From SKLM01 sp964575455 (GTDB lineage Bacteria; Chloroflexota; Anaerolineae; B4-G1), in contig CAZNRX010000013.1 in the NCBI GenBank assembly GCA_964575455.1, positions 6,394 to 70,393 on the forward strand: DNA of 64,000 nucleotides, given 5' to 3'. The translations under genes and the position numbers were made by a program. The first letter of the stretch is position 1, and every line of letters begins with the position of its first letter. Positions 35,401-43,035 of the stretch are shown here, one piece after another. The notes beneath the pieces are model-generated. The model ran no database searches and had not been told where the DNA came from. It saw only the letters and a list, made by a program, of their open reading frames with translations.

Positions 35401-36310
35401 GCTGATGGACATGGAGGAGGCCATTGCTGCCCACGTCCACGATGGCGACGCGGTGGCCATCGAGGGCTTCACCTCCTGCATCTGCTTCGCCTCCGCGCAC
35501 GAGATCATGCGCCAGGGCTTCAGCGATCTCACGCTCTGCCGCATGACGCCCGACCTGATCTACGATCAGATGATCGCGGCCGGATGCGCCAGGAAGATGG
35601 TCTTCTCCTACCTCGGCAACCCGGGGGTCGGCTCGCTCTACTGCGTGCGCCGCGCCGTCGAGGAGGCCGTGCCGCGTGCCATTGAGCTGGAGGAGTACTC
35701 CCACTTCGGGATGGTGGGGCGGTACACGGCCGGGGCGTACCGCCTGCCCTTCTTTCCCCTCCGCTCGTACAAGGGCAGCGATCTGCCCCGGGTCAACCCA
35801 CGCATTCATTACGTGGAGAGCCCCTACGGCGATGAGAGCATCGCCGTCGTGCCCCCGCTCAACCCGGACGTGGCTATCGTCCACGCCGCCCGCGCCGACA
35901 GCAGCGGGAACACGCAGCTCTGGGGCCTGCTCGGCGTGCAGAAGGAGGCCGCCTTCGCCGCCGATCGCGTCATCGTGGTGGTGGAGGAGATTGTCGACCA
36001 GGACGTGATCCGCTCCGACCCGAACCGCACCGTCATCCCGGACCTGGTGGTGGACGCCGTGGTGCACGAGCCGTACGGCGCCCACCCCTCCTACGTCCAG
36101 GGCTACTACGACCGGGACAACGCCTTCTACCTGCGCTGGTACGAGATCAGCAAGGATCGGGCGTCCACCGAGGCCTGGCTCGACGAGTGGGTCTACGGCG
36201 TGCGGGATCGGGCGGAGTACGTGGAGAAGATGGGGGGCGAGGTGTGGGAGCGGCTCCAGCCCGGGGACGCATGGGCGGAGACGGTGAACTATGGGATGTA
36301 CGGGAGTTGA
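35390..36310 (+). CDS. CoA-transferase alpha subunit (GctA/family I type)
   Basis: 306 residues. Family I CoA-transferase subunit A: AAHVHDGDAVAIEGFTS, a glycine-rich GNPGVGSL and HAARADSSGNTQLWG. Resembles glutaconate/3-oxoacid CoA-transferase A subunits. Starts inside the preceding aminotransferase gene and is followed after 19 bp by the beta subunit. It would activate a carboxylate made by that aminotransferase to its CoA thioester, with recycling of CoA from a product. The exact acid is unknown; 3-oxo-6-(acet)amidohexanoate is proposed from context. Confidence 0.87.
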   Translation: MTHKLMDMEEAIAAHVHDGDAVAIEGFTSCICFASAHEIMRQGFSDLTLCRMTPDLIYDQMIAAGCARKMVFSYLGNPGVGSLYCVRRAVEEAVPRAIELEEYSHFGMVGRYTAGAYRLPFFPLRSYKGSDLPRVNPRIHYVESPYGDESIAVVPPLNPDVAIVHAARADSSGNTQLWGLLGVQKEAAFAADRVIVVVEEIVDQDVIRSDPNRTVIPDLVVDAVVHEPYGAHPSYVQGYYDRDNAFYLRWYEISKDRASTEAWLDEWVYGVRDRAEYVEKMGGEVWERLQPGDAWAETVNYGMYGS

Positions 36311-36329
36311 AACACGAAAGGTAGGTTCT

Positions 36330-37094
36330 ATGCCATCAACCTATACGCCGTCCGAGATGATGATCGTCACCGCGGCGCGTGCGCTGCAGGGCGTGCGCAC
36401 CGTCTTCGTCGGCGTCGGGCTGCCCAACAGCGCCTGCAACCTGGCGCGGCGGACCGTGGCGCCGGATCTGGAGCTGATCTACGAGAGCGGCATCTACGGC
36501 GCGCGTCCGGCCCGGCTCCCCCTCTCCATCGGGGATCCCACCCTGATCAGCGGGGCGACGTCGATCTGCTCCATGGTCGACCTCTTCGGGCTCTACCTGC
36601 AGGGCGGGCGCGTCGAGGTCGCATTCCTGGGCGGCGCTCAGATCGATCGCATGGGCAACCTGAACACGACCGTGATCGGCGACTGGGAGCAGCCCAAGGT
36701 GCGCCTGCCGGGCAGTGGGGGCGCGTGTGAGATCGCCACCAACGCCCAGAACGTCTTCGTCATTATGCGGCTCAAGCGGCGCGCCTTCGTCGAGGAGCTC
36801 CATTTCCGCACCAGCCCGGGGCACCTCTCTGGGAAGGGTGAGAGGGGGCGGCTGGGGCTGCCCGGCGCCGGCCCCCGCCTGGTCGTCACTGATAAGTGTG
36901 TCTTCCGCTTCGACGATGAGACGCGCGAGATCACCCTGGAGAGCCTCTACCCGGGCGTGACGCTGGAGGAGGTGCGGGGGAACGTGGGCTGGGAGTTGCG
37001 CGTGGCGCCGGATCTGCAGGAGGCGGCCCCTCCCGGGCAGGAGGAGCTGCAGCTCCTGCGCGAGGAGCTGGATCCGGAGGGCCTCTATCGCTAG
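36330..37094 (+). CDS. CoA-transferase beta subunit (GctB-like)
   Basis: 254 residues from ATG 36330 (SD AGGT close by); an upstream in-frame ATG at 36291 lies inside the alpha gene and is unlikely. Family marks are VFVGVGLPNSACNLARR and LIYESGIYG, the place where family I enzymes have the catalytic Glu. GDPTLISGAT and GGAQIDRMGNLNTT follow. Forms the alpha/beta enzyme with the preceding gene. A CTCTCCC..GGGAGAG hairpin follows before the aminomutase gene. Confidence 0.87.
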   Translation: MPSTYTPSEMMIVTAARALQGVRTVFVGVGLPNSACNLARRTVAPDLELIYESGIYGARPARLPLSIGDPTLISGATSICSMVDLFGLYLQGGRVEVAFLGGAQIDRMGNLNTTVIGDWEQPKVRLPGSGGACEIATNAQNVFVIMRLKRRAFVEELHFRTSPGHLSGKGERGRLGLPGAGPRLVVTDKCVFRFDDETREITLESLYPGVTLEEVRGNVGWELRVAPDLQEAAPPGQEELQLLREELDPEGLYR

Positions 37095-37108
37095 CAGGCC
37101 GTTGAGCT

Positions 37109-37127
37109 CTCTCCCTACCGGGGAGAG
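37109..37127 (+). terminator. Hairpin CTCTCCC..GGGAGAG after the CoA-transferase genes
   Basis: 7-bp perfect stem with a 5-nt loop, followed by GGTTGTTTG, a weak T-rich run. It could attenuate transcription between the CoA-transferase and the aminomutase gene. No promoter is seen behind it, so read-through is likely. Confidence 0.45.
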
Positions 37128-37158
37128 GGTTGTTTGAGCACGACACAGGAGGTGTGAC

Positions 37159-38466
37159 TTGTTTGAACCAAGACCGTATTGCAGCATCCCTTTGTGGCGG
37201 GATGTGAAGGAGGAGCAGTGGAACGACTGGCGCTGGCAGATCGCCAACCGCATCACCACCGTCGATGTGTTGGATCAGGTGATCAGCCTGACGGAGGATG
37301 AGAAGCAGGTCATCGAGAGATCGCTGAACAGCCTGCGCATGGCGATCACGCCTTACTACGCCAGCCTGATGGACCCGGATGACCGCGCCTGTCCCATCCG
37401 CATGCGGGCCGTGCCCACCATCCACGAGACCGAGATCAGGCCCGAGGATGAGGCCGACCCGCTGGCCGAGGACGTCGATTCGCCGGTGCCCGGGATCACC
37501 CATCGCTATCCGGACCGGGTGCTCTTCCTGGTCACCGACCAATGCTCCATGTACTGCCGCCACTGTACCCGGCGGCGCATGGCGGGGGAGACCGACCGCG
37601 CCCTGCCGCAGTCGCGCATCGATGGGATGATCGATTACGTGCGCGAGACGCGCGGCGTCCGGGACGTCCTCCTGAGCGGGGGCGATCCGCTTACCCTCTC
37701 GACGGATCGTCTGGAGTACATCGTGGCCCGGCTCCACGAGATCCCGCACGTGGAGATCGTGCGCTACGGCTCGGCGGTGCCGGTGGTGATGCCGCAGCGC
37801 ATCACGGACGAGCTGATCGCCATGATGAAGAAGTACCAGCCGGCCTGGCTCAACACCCACTTCAACCACCCCAAGGAGATGACCCCGGCGTCCCGCGAAG
37901 CGCTGGCCAAGCTGGCGGACGGCGGCATCGTCCTCGGCAACCAGTCGGTGCTGCTCAGAGGGGTGAACGACTGCCCCATCATCATGAAGGAGCTGGTGCA
38001 GCGGCTGATTCAGAACCGCGTGCGGCCCTACTACATCTACCAGTGCGACCTTTCGCAGGGCATTGGTCACTTCCGCACGTCCATCGGCCGGGGGATCGAG
38101 ATCATCGAGCACCTCTGGGGCCACACCAGCGGCTTTGCCGTGCCGCGCTACGTGAAGGACGTGCCGGGCGGGGTGGGGAAGACGCCCATCAGCCCCTGCT
38201 ATATGCTGAGCCGCAGTGATCGCATGGTGATCTTCAGGAACTATGAGGGCGTCATCGGCCGCTACGTCGAGCCGGAGGACGTCGGCTGGGACGGATGCCC
38301 CGAGCAGTGCCACATCTGCGAGGAGCGGCTGGAGCGCGGCCTTGACGAACCGGAGGTGGGCCTGGCCCGCCTCTTCAGCGGCGAGGCGCACACGCTGGAG
38401 CCGGCGCACCTTGAACGGCGCGAGAGAAACGAGCGAGCGAGAAGGAGGAGGCAGCAGGATGCGTGA
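37159..38466 (+). CDS. kamA: L-lysine 2,3-aminomutase
   Basis: 435 residues from TTG 37159 (SD GGAGG, 6 nt). Radical-SAM enzyme using PLP. Cluster cysteines are Cys129, Cys133 and Cys136 in CSMYCRHCTRRR; PLP Lys341 is in PGGVGKTP. Asp297 (QCDLS) and Asp334 (VKDVPGG) match, with the same +4 offset as the cysteines and the PLP lysine, the two residues that bind the lysine side-chain amino group in the clostridial enzyme (Asp293, Asp330, recalled). In glutamate 2,3-aminomutase these are different residues, so L-lysine to L-beta-lysine is the likely reaction. The C-terminal CPEQCHIC is the usual zinc-binding end. The 3' end overlaps the thiolase start by 8 nt. Confidence 0.94.
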   Translation: MFEPRPYCSIPLWRDVKEEQWNDWRWQIANRITTVDVLDQVISLTEDEKQVIERSLNSLRMAITPYYASLMDPDDRACPIRMRAVPTIHETEIRPEDEADPLAEDVDSPVPGITHRYPDRVLFLVTDQCSMYCRHCTRRRMAGETDRALPQSRIDGMIDYVRETRGVRDVLLSGGDPLTLSTDRLEYIVARLHEIPHVEIVRYGSAVPVVMPQRITDELIAMMKKYQPAWLNTHFNHPKEMTPASREALAKLADGGIVLGNQSVLLRGVNDCPIIMKELVQRLIQNRVRPYYIYQCDLSQGIGHFRTSIGRGIEIIEHLWGHTSGFAVPRYVKDVPGGVGKTPISPCYMLSRSDRMVIFRNYEGVIGRYVEPEDVGWDGCPEQCHICEERLERGLDEPEVGLARLFSGEAHTLEPAHLERRERNERARRRRQQDA

Positions 38467-39640
38467 GGTCGTTATCGCCTCGGCGGTACGCACGCCGATC
38501 GGCAAGTTTGGAAGCGCGCTCAAGAACGTCTCGGCCCCGGAGCTGGGACGCTTGGTGGCCGGGGCATCGCTGAACCGGATCGGGCTGGCGCCCGAGGACG
38601 TCGACGAGGTGATCCTGGGCCATGCTCGCCAAGCCGGCAACGGGCCAAATCTGGCCCGCCAGGTTGCCTTTCACGCCGGCGTGCCCGTCGACCGCCCCGC
38701 CTATACCATCAACAAGGCCTGCGCCAGCGGCCTCAAGGCCATCACCCTGGCCTACCAATCCATCGTCACCGGCGAGAACGATGTGATCCTCGCCGGGGGC
38801 GTGGAGCAGATGTCTCAGATTCCGTATCTGCTCATGAAGGCGCGCTGGGGCTACCGGCTGGGCGGCGACGAGCTGGTGGACGCCATGCACCGCGACGGGT
38901 ACTACTGCCCCCTGGCGGACATGATGATGGGCCGCACGGCCGAGATTCTGGTGGAGGAGTACGGCATCAGCCGCGAGGCGCAGGATCGCTTCGCCCTGGA
39001 GAGCCACCGGAAGGCGGTGCGCGCCTGGGAGGAGGGGCTCTTCGACGCCGAGGTGGTGCCCGTGGAGGCGCCCGGCCGGAAGGGGAGGACCGAGCTGGTG
39101 GAAGAGGACGAGCGTCCCCGGCCCAACACGAACATGGAGAAGCTGGCGCGCCTCCGTCCGGTCTTCAAGGAGGGCGGCACGGTCACGGCCGGGAACGCCA
39201 GCGGCATCACGGACGGGGCCGCGGCGGCGGTCGTCATGCCGGTCGATCGGGCCACGGCGTTGGGCATCCAGCCGCTGGCCCGCATTGAGGCCTTCGCCAG
39301 CGCCGGGGTGCATCCCCGACGCATGGGCATGGGGCCGGTGCCCGCCACGCGGAAGGTGATGGCCGAGACGGGGCTCTCGCTGGACGATGTAGATCTGATC
39401 GAGCTGAACGAGGCCTTCGCCGGCCAGGTGCTGGCGGTGGAGCACGAGCTCGATTGGGACACTGAGAAGCGCAACGTCCACGGCGGCGCCGTCGCGCTGG
39501 GCCATCCCACCGGATGCACGGGCACGCGCATCGTCGTCACGCTGCTCCACGCCATGCATCAGCGCGACGCGGAGATCGGCCTGGCCACGCTCTGCGTCAG
39601 TGGTGGCCTCGGCATGGCGCTGCTCGTGAAGCGGCTCTAG
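38459..39640 (+). CDS. Acetyl-CoA acyltransferase (thiolase)
   Basis: 393 residues from ATG 38459, inside the last codons of kamA. Thiolase marks: EVVIASAVRTPIGKFG, nucleophile Cys88 in NKACASGLKA, GGVEQMSQ, NEAFAGQ, GGAVALGHPTGCTGTR (catalytic His) and CVSGGLGMA (second Cys). Full length for degradative or biosynthetic thiolases. Translational coupling to kamA and the nearby CoA-transferase suggests it cleaves a 3-oxoacyl-CoA derived from beta-lysine, releasing acetyl-CoA; general acetoacetyl-CoA thiolase activity remains possible. Confidence 0.93.
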   Translation: MREVVIASAVRTPIGKFGSALKNVSAPELGRLVAGASLNRIGLAPEDVDEVILGHARQAGNGPNLARQVAFHAGVPVDRPAYTINKACASGLKAITLAYQSIVTGENDVILAGGVEQMSQIPYLLMKARWGYRLGGDELVDAMHRDGYYCPLADMMMGRTAEILVEEYGISREAQDRFALESHRKAVRAWEEGLFDAEVVPVEAPGRKGRTELVEEDERPRPNTNMEKLARLRPVFKEGGTVTAGNASGITDGAAAAVVMPVDRATALGIQPLARIEAFASAGVHPRRMGMGPVPATRKVMAETGLSLDDVDLIELNEAFAGQVLAVEHELDWDTEKRNVHGGAVALGHPTGCTGTRIVVTLLHAMHQRDAEIGLATLCVSGGLGMALLVKRL

Positions 39641-39663
39641 CGCGCGGTGGCAGGCACCGCTCT

Positions 39664-39744
39664 GGCAGATTCACAATCTGCCCCACGTGGCTCTGGCGGA
39701 TTCGCAATCTGCCCCACGTGGCTCTGGCGGATTCGCAATCTGCC
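39664..39744. repeat. Three tandem hairpins with 31-bp period (GGCRGATT..AATCTGCC)
   Basis: Copies at 39664-39682, 39695-39713 and 39726-39744, separated by CCACGTGG-type spacers that are themselves palindromic. Stem-loop GGC(A/G)GATT-C(A/G)C-AATCTGCC; the G variant keeps a G-T wobble pair. The block fills the gap between thiolase and the second aminotransferase. Confidence 0.9.
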
Positions 39745-39746
39745 AG

Positions 39747-39769
39747 CCTCCGGATTCGCAATCTGGAGG
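39747..39769 (+). promoter_or_regulatory. Hairpin repeat that contains the Shine-Dalgarno of the next gene
   Basis: CCTCCGGATT-CGC-AATCTGGAGG forms a 10-bp stem with one wobble pair. The 3' arm includes GGAGG (39765-39769), which is the SD for ATG 39775. If it folds in the mRNA the SD is masked, so translation of the aminotransferase could be set by hairpin opening. The fold is read from sequence; regulation is inferred. Confidence 0.6.
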
Positions 39770-39774
39770 GAGCA

Positions 39775-41178
39775 ATGGCAAGCAGAGGAGACTCTCCCGT
39801 AATGACTGAACAGCACAGAGAACCGAAGACCAAGTCCCACTACGCCCATCCCGACGGCCACATCCTCTACCGGGGCGCCCGCCGCCCGCACCCCATGGTC
39901 GAGCGCGCCGAGGGCGTCTATCTCTACGACACTGAGGGCCGCCGCTACCTGGATGCCTCCGGTGGCGCCGTCGTGGTCAACGTGGGCCACGGCCTACGCG
40001 AGATCGCGGACGCGCTGGCCGACCAGGCCGCCCGGGTGGCCTACGCCCACCCCAGCGCGTTCACCAGCCGCCCGGCCGAGGCCTACGCCGCGGCGCTGGC
40101 CGAGGTGGTGACCCTGCCCGAGCCCCGCTTCTTCTTTCTGAGCAGCGGGTCGGAGGCGGTGGAGACCGCCATCAAGCTTGCCCGGCAGGTCCAGCTGGAG
40201 CGCGGGCGACCGGGGCGCTACCTGATCATCTCCCGCTGGCAATCCTATCACGGCACCACGTTGGGCGCGCTGGCGGTGGCCGGCAAGCCGAAGATGCGCC
40301 GCCCCTTCGGGCCCATGCTGGCCGACGTGCCGCACATCCCGCCGCCCTACTGCTATCGCTGTCCCTATCGGCTGTCGTATCCCGACTGCGACCTCCGCTG
40401 CGCCGAAGCTCTGGATCGCGAGATCGAGCGGGTGGGCGTGGACAACGTGGCCGCCTTCATCGCGGAGCCGGTCAGCGGCGCCACGCTCGGCGCGGTCGTA
40501 CCGCCGCTCGGTTACTGGCCTCGCGTGCGGGAGATCTGCGACCGCCACGACGTGCTGCTGATCGCGGATGAGGTGATGACGGGCTTCGGGCGCACGGGCC
40601 GTTGGTTCGCCATGGAGCACTGGGACGTGGTGCCCGACGTGGTGGCGATGAGCAAGGGCACAGCCGGTGGCTACGTGCCGCTGGCCGTCACAGCGGCGCG
40701 CGGCGAGCTCGTCGACGTCATCGTGGAGGGGAGCGGCGATTTCGTCCACGGCGGGACCTTCTCCCATCATCCGGTGACCACCGCCGCCGGGCTGGCCACG
40801 CTGCGCTACCTGCAGGAGCACGATCTGGTGGCGGCGTCCGCGCGCAAGGGCGAGGTGCTGGAGCGGAAGCTGCGCGACGGCCTGGGGGATCTGCCCAGCG
40901 TGGGCGACGTGCGCGGCGTCGGGCTGATGTGGGGCGCGGAGTTCGTGGCCGACCGTGAGAGCAAGACCCCTTTCCCCGCCGAGGCGCACATGGCCCAGCG
41001 CGTGGCAGATGCGGCGCTGGAGCGCGGCCTGATGGTCTATCCCGGCGCCGGCTGCGTCGACGGGACCGCCGGCGACCACGTGACGCTCGGCCCGCCCTTC
41101 ATCATCACGGAGGAGCAGATGGACAAGCTGGTGGAGCTGCTGCGGGAGGCGATTGAAGAGGTGACGGCCGGTTTGTAG
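39775..41178 (+). CDS. Class III aminotransferase (omega/beta-amino acid type)
   Basis: 467 residues from ATG 39775 (SD GGAGGG, 4 nt); ATG 39802 is an alternative. PLP-binding motifs are SSGSEAVETAIKLAR and LLIADEVMTGFGRTG; Schiff-base Lys294 is in AMSKGTAGGYVPL. Contains YCYRCPYRLSYPDCDLRC, the same C-x2-C-x8-C-x3-C insert as the aminotransferase at 34042. Likely acts on a distal or beta-amino group. In the proposed route it, or its partner, would transaminate beta-lysine (or its N-acetyl form) at C3. The gene is preceded by four hairpin repeats and is the last of the island. Confidence 0.9.
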   Translation: MASRGDSPVMTEQHREPKTKSHYAHPDGHILYRGARRPHPMVERAEGVYLYDTEGRRYLDASGGAVVVNVGHGLREIADALADQAARVAYAHPSAFTSRPAEAYAAALAEVVTLPEPRFFFLSSGSEAVETAIKLARQVQLERGRPGRYLIISRWQSYHGTTLGALAVAGKPKMRRPFGPMLADVPHIPPPYCYRCPYRLSYPDCDLRCAEALDREIERVGVDNVAAFIAEPVSGATLGAVVPPLGYWPRVREICDRHDVLLIADEVMTGFGRTGRWFAMEHWDVVPDVVAMSKGTAGGYVPLAVTAARGELVDVIVEGSGDFVHGGTFSHHPVTTAAGLATLRYLQEHDLVAASARKGEVLERKLRDGLGDLPSVGDVRGVGLMWGAEFVADRESKTPFPAEAHMAQRVADAALERGLMVYPGAGCVDGTAGDHVTLGPPFIITEEQMDKLVELLREAIEEVTAGL

Positions 41179-41496
41179 TCAGGCACGGAGCGCAGCGGAG
41201 TGCCGTCCACCTGACGCTACCCCTCCCTGGAGCGCCTGCCACAGGTTCTGCCCCTCGCTTCGCACCCTCAGGATCTCTAGCAGGAGGTGCAGATCGTCGG
41301 GCGGCACCCGTCCCCGCTGGATGCCCAGCAGCAACAGCAGCTGGTTCCCCGTGTCCGCCACCGAGTGGATGCCCTCGGAGAGCATGGCGGAGCTGCCCGT
41401 GAACGCGGCGGCGACGAACCTCGCCACGGCGATGATGAAGTTGGCGACAATCGCGCCGTAGACCGTGATCGGTCGTCCTGATGCACCTGATTTCAT
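41179..41496 (-). pseudogene. Truncated cation-efflux (CDF family) gene
   Basis: 105 codons. Residues 1-65 match the start of CDF-family transporters: VYGAIVANFIIAVARFVAAA (first helix), then GSSAMLSEGIHSVADTGN, containing the metal-site His and Asp, and QLLLLLG. After PPDDLH, where the full protein would continue HPFGYGxE, the sequence changes to an unrelated 37-residue tail and stops. Normal length is about 290-330, so most membrane helices and the C-terminal domain are missing. Judged a decayed gene. Confidence 0.65.
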
Positions 41497-41633
41497 GGCT
41501 CCGCAGCATACCCAAGATGCGATGCACCTCCCCGGTGCGTTGCATCTCGTCAGGTTTCCAGCAGTCACGTGCCTCACACGGCTTAACTTCGCTCGCGGCT
41601 TCTCGCTTGGCACGTGCAAGGCACCGTCTCGCC

Positions 41634-41657
41634 TAATCGCTTTATCGCTGAATCGCT
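41634..41657. repeat. Octamer tandem array, 3 copies, overlapping the prs stop codon
   Basis: TAATCGCT, TTATCGCT and GAATCGCT. The last unit runs into the stop codon of the PRPP synthetase gene (41656-41658), so array length could change the 3' end. On the minus strand the unit is AGCGATWM, close to the array at 6307-6338. Confidence 0.8.
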
Positions 41658-42996
41658 ACCCGAGCCCCAGCGCCTGCGGCGCGTCCAGATCCCACAGCGG
41701 GCTGATCGATTCGCCGTGGTAGATGCCGCGGATGGCGTAGGCCAGCATGGGCGCGATGCTGACCATCCTCAGCTTGGGGTGGCGCTTCGCCGGGGGCACC
41801 AGAATCGAATCGGTGACCACCAGCTCCGCGATGTAGTCCCGATCCAGCTCCTCCAGCGCGCTGGGCAGCAGCACCGGGTGGGTGATGGCCAGGTGGACCT
41901 CCGGCCGGGCGCCCTGCTCTAGCAGGACCGGCAGCTGGCGCAGCACACTCCCACTGGCGACCATGTCGTCGATCAGAATCGGCACCCTGTCCTTCACATC
42001 GCCCACCACGTGTGTCGTCTCGGCCTGGGTGAAGCCAGAGCGTCGCTTCTGCATGATCACCAGCGGCACGTCCAGCGCCTCGGCGTACTTGCCCGCCAGC
42101 CGCGCACGGCCCACGTCCGGGGAGACCACCACCGCATCCTGGACGAAGGGCTTCCCTGTGAAGTAGTCGGCCAGCGTGGGATAGGCCGGCAGCTGGTCGA
42201 CCGGCACGGTGAAGAACCCCTGAATCGCCTCCGAGTGGATGTCGACGTAGATCACCCGATCGGCGCCGAGCATCTCCAGCATCGAGGCGACGACGCGGGC
42301 ACTGATCGCCTCGCGGCCGCGCGCCATGCGCTCCTGGCGGCTGTAGGGGAAGTAGGGCACCACCGCCGTGACCCGCCGCGCGGACGCGCGCCGCAGCGCG
42401 TCGATCAACAGCATCAGCTCCACCAGATGGTCGTTGACCGGCGCCGTGCACGGCTGGATCACGAAGCAGTCCTGCTTGCGCACCGTCTCGTCGATCTGGA
42501 CGTGCACCTCGGAGTCTGGGAGCGGTGTGACGGAGAGCGCCGAGAGCGGGAACCCGAGCAGGTGGGCCACCGCCTGCGCCAGCGGACGGTTGGCGCTGCC
42601 CGCGAAGATGCGCATCCGCTCCTCCGAGGCGTCGTGGGGCTCGATGTGCTCCAGGTTCAGCACCCGGGCCTCGACGGCGTTGATGGCCGCGGAGAGGGGC
42701 TCGTCCTCGGCTTCGTAGCGGTGAATCGTGGGCAGCGCTCGGAAGCCCGCCGAATACTTGGCCAGCGACTCCTCGACGCAGTTGAGCCGCAGTCTGCGGC
42801 TGTCCAGCCGGTGCGTGATGTGGTGCACGATCCATTGAAGCTCGTCCATGTTGTGGTGCAGGTAGACGCCCTTCGTCTTCCCGCTGTCGACGATCTCGTA
42901 GAAGAAGCCCCAGTTCTGCCACTCGGTCTCCGTCACCGACGATGGGGTGGCCTTCTCCGGCCAACGGGCCTGCAGCACGCGGTATTGTAGTTTCAT
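41656..42996 (-). CDS. prs: Ribose-phosphate pyrophosphokinase with N-terminal extension
   Basis: 446 residues, about 130 more than the usual 310-320. From about residue 127 it is a PRPP synthetase: IFAGSANRPLAQAVAHLLG, QPCTAPVNDHLVELMLLIDALRRASA, VVPYFPYSRQER, catalytic loop KRRSGFTQAETTHVVGDV, and the divalent-metal/ATP-site VVSPDVGRARLAGKYAEAL. The ribose-5-phosphate loop reads IDDMVASGSVL, where typical enzymes have DDMVDTAGT. The first 120 residues (YLHHNMDELQWIVHHITHRL) are not a domain I recognise. It makes PRPP from ribose 5-phosphate and ATP unless the altered loop changes this. Also called by position next to pyrK. Confidence 0.87.
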   Translation of the reverse strand: MKLQYRVLQARWPEKATPSSVTETEWQNWGFFYEIVDSGKTKGVYLHHNMDELQWIVHHITHRLDSRRLRLNCVEESLAKYSAGFRALPTIHRYEAEDEPLSAAINAVEARVLNLEHIEPHDASEERMRIFAGSANRPLAQAVAHLLGFPLSALSVTPLPDSEVHVQIDETVRKQDCFVIQPCTAPVNDHLVELMLLIDALRRASARRVTAVVPYFPYSRQERMARGREAISARVVASMLEMLGADRVIYVDIHSEAIQGFFTVPVDQLPAYPTLADYFTGKPFVQDAVVVSPDVGRARLAGKYAEALDVPLVIMQKRRSGFTQAETTHVVGDVKDRVPILIDDMVASGSVLRQLPVLLEQGARPEVHLAITHPVLLPSALEELDRDYIAELVVTDSILVPPAKRHPKLRMVSIAPMLAYAIRGIYHGESISPLWDLDAPQALGLG

Positions 42997-43035
42997 AGGC
43001 TATTCAGCCATCGATCCCTTCCGTGGCGGCGCGCC

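Noticed and set aside
37159..38466. Aminomutase considered as glutamate 2,3-aminomutase
   Set aside because: Both aspartates used for the lysine side chain are present at the expected offset; glutamate-type enzymes have other residues there.
39664..39744. Three regularly spaced repeats considered as a CRISPR array
   Set aside because: The period is 31 bp with spacers that are nearly identical to each other, so there are no unique spacers, and no cas genes are near.
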